Shown in pieces: positions 40,427 through 43,699 of a DNA stretch of 43,699 bases (position 1 is the first letter of the stretch; each line of letters begins with the position of its first letter). The stretch covers positions 1-43,699 of the IMG/VR virus record IMGVR_UViG_3300042556_002685; one strand, given 5' to 3'. The position numbers were made by a program, and so were the translations under genes. The notes under the pieces are model-generated. The model was not told the origin of the DNA. It did not search any database and saw only the letters and a program-made list of their open reading frames with translations. This DNA comes from a virus.

Positions 40427-40779
40427 TGAACGACTATGTTGTTCTTCTGCGAGCCAACGGCGAAATCGAATACCCGTCCTTCGGGTCGGGATTCGAGTCG
40501 CTCCGCAAGCATGTCGAGTACCAGTGGTTTGAGGTCATCAAGCGCGGCAAGGCTGTGAACCCAGACACAGGTGCGGAGGTTCAGTCGGTCATCCTTGGCG
40601 ACGAGGAAGGCTTGATGAACACCCCAGCGGCAATCAACTGGGCAGCGTCCAAGGTGGTTGGTGCGCCAATCGTGGGTGATGTCTTTATCTGTGGCACAAC
40701 GAAGTACGACCTTCGTGGTTTCACCGAGGAAGAACTATCCACAGTTCGGGGTGCCACTATCAACAGTACGTTGGCGTAA
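40426..40779 (+). CDS. Early protein, unknown
   Basis: 117 residues. Pattern of a small alpha/beta protein (FESLRKHVEYQWFEVIKRGK, VVGAPIVGDVFICGTTKYDLRG). Unknown. Confidence 0.6.
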   Translation: MNDYVVLLRANGEIEYPSFGSGFESLRKHVEYQWFEVIKRGKAVNPDTGAEVQSVILGDEEGLMNTPAAINWAASKVVGAPIVGDVFICGTTKYDLRGFTEEELSTVRGATINSTLA

Positions 40780-40936
40780 AACGGAGGGACTGGCTGAGCA
40801 CAAACTTGGCCGGTCTCATACGTTTTTGGGCATTTTCGGGGCTAGGAGCGATGGTACGCAGACGGGTGGTACCAAGACACTACTTTGGGGTCTAAAAGGG
40901 CTTAGCGTGGCGCAAATCGGCCAGCTAGAAAGTTTT
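40780..40936 (+). other. Non-coding stretch before the tandem terminators
   Basis: No gene with an SD is visible here. One perfect hairpin TGGTAC/GTACCA lies around 40853-40875. It may be the 3' end of the preceding transcript or a short RNA. Confidence 0.4.
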
Positions 40937-40981
40937 AGTGGTGGGGTCCGGGTGCCACTTTTTTCTGGGCCCCCGTTTTTT
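40937..40981 (+). terminator. Two overlapping, mutually exclusive terminators
   Basis: First: AGTGGTG/TGCCACT (40937-40943/40953-40959), two G-T pairs, then TTTTTT. Second: GGGGTCC/GGGCCCC (40943-40949/40967-40973), then TTTTTT. They share bases, so only one can form at a time. Confidence 0.65.
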
Positions 40982-40985
40982 CGGT

Positions 40986-41182
40986 ATTAGGGACTATGAG
41001 AATCTTCAAGCTATGCACTGAAGATATTCCTAATCGCTGAGCATTCCGAACGAAGTGAGGAATGACTCAGCACCGTAAGGTGAGGTTAATTCCTATTATT
41101 TCCTATATGACCTTTCTAAGCGTATAGGAACTAACTAATAATATATATCCCTATTCCGGTGGCCCCCAGCATAGCACACCGG
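40986..41182 (+). ncRNA. Candidate structured non-coding RNA
   Basis: No plausible gene in ~400 bases, but consecutive stems: ATTAGG/CCTAAT enclosing ATCTTCA/TGAAGAT (40986-41034); GCTGAGCATTCC with GGAATG-A-CTCAGC (41036-41071); ACC-GTAA-GGT (41072-41081); TATTATT/AATAATA enclosing TTCCTATA/TATAGGAA (41094-41143); CCGGTG/CACCGG (41156-41182). The strand is assumed plus; the promoter is not identified. Could instead be an origin-type element. Confidence 0.55.
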
Positions 41183-41199
41183 TCAAAGCCCGGTCAAAG
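41179..41199. repeat. Tandem operator-like repeat
   Basis: CCGGTCAAAG occurs twice (41179-41188, 41190-41199), 11 bases apart (one helical turn), ending eight bases before a -35 box. Likely a protein-binding site. Confidence 0.5.
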
Positions 41200-41206
41200 A
41201 AAGTAC

Positions 41207-41270
41207 TTGACATAGTTAGACTTACGTGTTATGATTCGTGGGCAGACGCTGTAATTTACTGATTAGTAAA
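41207..41270 (+). promoter_or_regulatory. Promoter preceded by tandem repeat
   Basis: TTGACA (41207-41212), 17 bases, TATGAT (41230-41235). A hairpin TTTACT-GATT-AGTAAA (41255-41270) follows. No gene starts before the next promoter, so it may make a leader or small RNA. Confidence 0.75.
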
Positions 41271-41313
41271 ACTGTGGATGATTCGGCATCAAAAGTATCT
41301 CCGAACAAGGGGC

Positions 41314-41367
41314 TTGACGAATCGCTAAATCCGAGCGTACAATGTTGGCAAGCGGGGTTTACTCCGC
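41314..41367 (+). promoter_or_regulatory. Second promoter with 5' hairpin
   Basis: TTGACG (41314-41319), 18 bases, TACAAT (41338-41343), start near 41350. Hairpin GCGGGG-TTTA-CTCCGC (41352-41367) with one G-T pair. Confidence 0.8.
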
Positions 41368-41388
41368 AAAGGAAAGGTAGGAAGTGTT

Positions 41389-41664
41389 ATGGGAATCGAG
41401 AACGACTCCGTTCTGTATGCCGTGGTGCACGACCATTTGGTCTTCAACCACATCCCTGCATTCCAGTCCAGCCTAGTGCCGTACGCGGTAGAGGCTATCC
41501 GCCTCGCCGTAGACGAGCAGTGGGATGAGGCTGTGGTTGTAGAGGGCAAGCGGCTGAAGAACGGCGAAGGTAAAGCGGCAACTGCTGCCGATTTGGTACA
41601 GCAGTTTCATTTGGACAACTTTGTGGAGTCCATCAAATTCGATACAGAGGAAAGGGTAAACTAA
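41389..41664 (+). CDS. Early protein, unknown
   Basis: 91 residues. SD AGGAAG. Alpha/beta; coupled by TAATG to the HTH protein downstream. Unknown. Confidence 0.6.
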   Translation: MGIENDSVLYAVVHDHLVFNHIPAFQSSLVPYAVEAIRLAVDEQWDEAVVVEGKRLKNGEGKAATAADLVQQFHLDNFVESIKFDTEERVN

Positions 41665-42188
41665 TGAACGACGTAGTAGCAGTACAGGCACAGGTGCGCG
41701 AACTTATTTCATCGCGCAACGCTGAGATGGCAAAGGATTATTTGGACAACCAGATGTCCCTTGCGCAGCTATCAAAGAAGTACAACCTAAGCCGACAGCG
41801 GATTAGTCAGTTGTTTAAGAAGATGGGCGTTCAGACGCGACCAGTCAGTTCGTCGGCGAATTATCGCGGCGAGCCAAAGCGCGACTACAATGCCATCGCT
41901 CTCCGTGCCGTGGAACTTGGTTCCATCTCGGCTGCGGCAAGCGAGTTCGGTCTGACCAAGGGGCAAGTTAATTACGCGCTCCAGAAGACTGACCAGAGCA
42001 TCTACCTCCAGAAGTTCCGTGAGCCTAAGGTGGTTGCGGGAATCCTCGCCGCTTATTCGGATGGCGTTATGACGCTGAAAGAGATTGGCGAGAAGTTTGG
42101 GACAAGCGCGCAGTACATCAACACCATCCTTCGCCGCAACGGCGTGATTGGTGGACGGAAGCGCGGACGACGCCCAAAGCAGAAGTAG
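41664..42188 (+). CDS. Triple-HTH regulator with AT-hook-like tail
   Basis: 174 residues. Three helix-turn-helix-like segments: SLAQLSKKYNLSRQRISQLFK (32-52), ISAAASEFGLTKGQVNYAL (88-106), TLKEIGEKFGTSAQYINTILR (137-157). A basic end, GRKRGRRPKQK, resembles an AT-hook. No nuclease or recombinase motif is visible. Placed behind the tandem-repeat promoter, it is a good candidate for an early-region repressor or activator, perhaps binding the repeat or the AGTTAT array. Confidence 0.75.
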   Translation: MNDVVAVQAQVRELISSRNAEMAKDYLDNQMSLAQLSKKYNLSRQRISQLFKKMGVQTRPVSSSANYRGEPKRDYNAIALRAVELGSISAAASEFGLTKGQVNYALQKTDQSIYLQKFREPKVVAGILAAYSDGVMTLKEIGEKFGTSAQYINTILRRNGVIGGRKRGRRPKQK

Positions 42189-42212
42189 GGGCAACACGGG
42201 AGGGGGTGGGGC

Positions 42213-42261
42213 TTGACAGCCTCACCCTTTTCCTTTATACTGGCTCTAATCCCCGTTGGGG
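42213..42261 (+). promoter_or_regulatory. Early promoter with 5' hairpin
   Basis: TTGACA (42213-42218), 17 bases, TATACT (42236-42241). Hairpin CCCC-GTT-GGGG (42251-42261). Confidence 0.85.
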
Positions 42262-42281
42262 TAATCAAGTAGGAGGATGAG

Positions 42282-42668
42282 ATGGCAACAGGTTGGAATC
42301 TAGTACACGACGAGGCTCTACGGGCTGACCGCACGCTGACGATTTGGCGCAACGACAGCACCGACCGCACGCTCTTTGAGGTCAATCGTGAAGGTCTATA
42401 CATCATGTATTACTACACGGCTGCCGACGCAATGAACAACGACAATCAAGCCGCAAACATTTGCTATGGCTGGGACTTGTTGATGTCCGAGGGCGAGGAC
42501 TCGGTACGCGGTGCTTGGATGAACAGCGTTGCCGACAACATTGGCAACGATGTGATGACCTGCGAGCACGGCGCGGTGGACTGCGAGCGGATGTTCCACG
42601 CGGCTCAGGTGCTTCTCGGCAACGAGGATGAGGATGAGTGCGATGTCTGTAAGGCTTGGGGCGCGTAG
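42282..42668 (+). CDS. Early protein, unknown
   Basis: 128 residues, AGTAGGAGGATGAG SD. Cysteines in TCEHGAVDCER and ECDVCKAW may bind metal. No family recognised. Confidence 0.65.
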   Translation: MATGWNLVHDEALRADRTLTIWRNDSTDRTLFEVNREGLYIMYYYTAADAMNNDNQAANICYGWDLLMSEGEDSVRGAWMNSVADNIGNDVMTCEHGAVDCERMFHAAQVLLGNEDEDECDVCKAWGA

Positions 42669-42673
42669 CCCTA

Positions 42674-42722
42674 TTGACAAGCAGAATACAAACCTTTATA
42701 ATGGGCATAGCCCAGTTGGGTT
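42674..42722 (+). promoter_or_regulatory. Early promoter with AGTT-loop hairpin
   Basis: TTGACA (42674-42679), 17 bases, consensus TATAAT (42697-42702). Hairpin AGCCC-AGTT-GGGTT (42709-42722), with one G-T pair, begins at +1. Confidence 0.9.
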
Positions 42723-42740
42723 GATAAGTAGGAGGATGAG

Positions 42741-42998
42741 ATGAGCGAAGAGAAGTTGTACGAAGTTCACGTTTCTAGCGTTTCCGATTTCACGGCGTAT
42801 GTCCGTGCCAAGAGCGCGATTGACGCTGCCCACGATGCAACGCAGCAGGGCATTGGCGATTGGAACTTTGAGCAGACCGAACACATTGCCAACGCTGTTG
42901 CGTACATTGACGAGGTCAGCGACGAGCGTTTCCCAGAGTGGGAAAATCCACGCGGTCTGGGCTACTGCCCAAACTGCACGCATTGCAACGCGTTGTAG
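42741..42998 (+). CDS. Early protein with C-terminal Cys motif
   Basis: 85 residues. An alpha/beta start (LYEVHVSSVSDFTAYVRAKSAIDAA) is followed by a YCPNCTHCNAL end that may bind zinc. Unknown. Confidence 0.65.
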   Translation: MSEEKLYEVHVSSVSDFTAYVRAKSAIDAAHDATQQGIGDWNFEQTEHIANAVAYIDEVSDERFPEWENPRGLGYCPNCTHCNAL

Positions 42999-43006
42999 GG
43001 GGCGGT

Positions 43007-43288
43007 ATGGCAAGTATCAAACTTTCGGAGATTCAGCAGTACGTATTAGGTCAGCACCTTAACGATTGGGGCGATAAGCCCTACGCCGAGGTGATGGCTG
43101 GAATGATAGGCGACGACAAGCCAGAGAACGATTATGCGGGTTGGGATGCTACGGGTGTTATTCCGTGGGAGCCGTTTGAGGATGCGTTGCCACGGAACAT
43201 GGTTTCGTGGATTAGCAACGGCGTGTATACGCTGCGCGGACTCTTTGAGTCGGCTGGCGTTGTGGTTCTTGACGACACCGCGAAATAG
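43007..43288 (+). CDS. Early protein, unknown
   Basis: 93 residues starting at MASIKLSE, nine bases after the previous stop (GGGGGCGG upstream). Acidic/aromatic. Unknown. Confidence 0.6.
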   Translation: MASIKLSEIQQYVLGQHLNDWGDKPYAEVMAGMIGDDKPENDYAGWDATGVIPWEPFEDALPRNMVSWISNGVYTLRGLFESAGVVVLDDTAK

Positions 43289-43316
43289 TGGTACTATCTA
43301 TTGGCTGGGAATCAGC
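43269..43316 (+). promoter_or_regulatory. Early promoter with 5' hairpin
   Basis: TTGACG (43269-43274, inside the previous gene), 17 bases, TACTAT (43292-43297). Hairpin GCTG-GGAAT-CAGC (43304-43316) begins at +1. Confidence 0.75.
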
Positions 43317-43334
43317 AAGAAGTAGGAGGATGGA

Positions 43335-43610
43335 ATGAGCAAGAACATTCATGCGAAGACACGGGACGTTCAGCAGCCGTACGCGGTCTTTGTCCTGGGC
43401 GATTGGGAGTGGCGTGTATTGAAGCGCTATCAGTCGGCTGACAACGAGAAGAAGAATCCATACGCGGTATGGTTCTGCGCGGTTCAGTCGCCAATGACTT
43501 ACGGGTCGTGGGAATACGGCGACACTTACATCAGCGACATCCCTGGGGCTGTGGCTGGTCAGGACTTTGGGGCTGACGAGCACAGCATCGCGGTTAGTAT
43601 CGCGGGTTAG
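43335..43610 (+). CDS. Early protein, unknown
   Basis: 91 residues, AGTAGGAGGATGG SD. Aromatic-rich beta stretches (YAVFVLGDWEWRVLKRYQS, NPYAVWFCAV). Last gene before a terminator. Unknown. Confidence 0.6.
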   Translation: MSKNIHAKTRDVQQPYAVFVLGDWEWRVLKRYQSADNEKKNPYAVWFCAVQSPMTYGSWEYGDTYISDIPGAVAGQDFGADEHSIAVSIAG

Positions 43611-43635
43611 TTAGTTAGGTTAGGCATTACGCAAG

Positions 43636-43661
43636 CACCTCCGGGCGACCGGGGGTGTTTT
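43636..43661 (+). terminator. Rho-independent terminator
   Basis: CACCTCCGG (43636-43644), GCGA loop, CCGGGGGTG (43649-43657) with one G-T pair, then TTTT (43658-43661). Ends the last cassette. Confidence 0.85.
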
Positions 43662-43699
43662 GCTATGCCGGCCCAGCTGGGGGCGTATCCAGCATGCAT

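Noticed and set aside
40658-40990. 110-codon frame overlapping the end of the 40426 gene
   Set aside because: No SD, starts inside a real gene in another frame and crosses both terminators.
41238-41528. 96-codon plus-strand frame
   Set aside because: It overlaps the second promoter and the start of the 41389 gene out of frame and has no SD.
1-43699. Lysogeny genes, insertion sequences, reverse transcriptase or diversity-generating element
   Set aside because: No integrase, excisionase, transposase or reverse transcriptase motif was seen in any frame considered, so no lysogeny or mobile-element claim is made.

Overview
This window is part of the genome of a tailed double-stranded DNA phage (Caudoviricetes), probably from an uncultured environmental source. 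The evidence is a terminase pair, tail-fibre and baseplate-like genes, an S74 fibre chaperone domain, a lysis-type cluster, two tRNA genes, dense coding with one-to-four-base overlaps, and many tiny genes. I see no integrase, capsid, portal, tape measure or DNA polymerase, so the rest of the genome lies outside. The host cannot be named. Leaderless genes, strong Shine-Dalgarno (SD) sites, a lipoprotein and Pro/Thr-linker surface proteins would fit a Chloroflexota- or Actinomycetota-like host; this is inference only.

Layout. (1) 1-8267, plus strand: three large tail/receptor proteins, the first cut by the window start. (2) 8331-9716, plus strand: C39-like endolysin candidate, holin-like protein and a Lys/Ala/Pro-rich histone-H1-like protein, closed by a terminator. 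(3) 9774-12884, minus strand: zinc ribbon, a histone-deacetylase-fold enzyme with its own promoter, a small membrane protein, a Pro/Thr-rich surface protein and a coiled-coil/membrane protein. (4) 12980-16023, minus strand: a second fibre/baseplate module. (5) 16110-18036, plus strand: terminase subunits from a leaderless promoter. (6) 18037-22379, minus strand: a ten-gene operon from a TACACT promoter, including a DUF1599-like protein and a glycosyltransferase and ending in a secreted subtilisin-like protease. (7) 22447-31282: a structured leader, a lipoprotein operon, tRNA-Ile, two glycosyltransferases plus gmd and fcl (GDP-L-fucose synthesis), and a divergent unit with a glycosyltransferase and a nucleotidyltransferase. 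(8) 31349-34834, minus strand: short zinc-ribbon, DNA-binding and membrane proteins, tRNA-Arg, and a secreted double-psi-barrel protein. (9) 34890-35416: a divergent intergenic region with a G-rich tract and an AGTTAT iteron array, the best origin or switch candidate. (10) 35417-43610, plus strand: an early-type region of about 18 small genes in separate promoter cassettes.

The most striking regulatory feature is in region 10. A TTGACA-N17/18-TAnnnT promoter is followed at about +1 to +5 by a short perfect RNA hairpin, then a stereotyped AGTAGGAGGA SD and the gene. Stem sequences differ from copy to copy, but five cassette hairpins have the same AGTT loop. Two minus-strand operons share the promoter-hairpin design. 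A non-coding segment at 40986-41182 folds on paper into several consecutive stems. It lies between two overlapping terminators and a repeat-flanked promoter in front of a triple-HTH/AT-hook protein. A second theme is leaderless expression: four genes have a -10 hexamer exactly six bases before the start codon. A third is an inverted repeat that would hide the deacetylase SD only in read-through mRNA.
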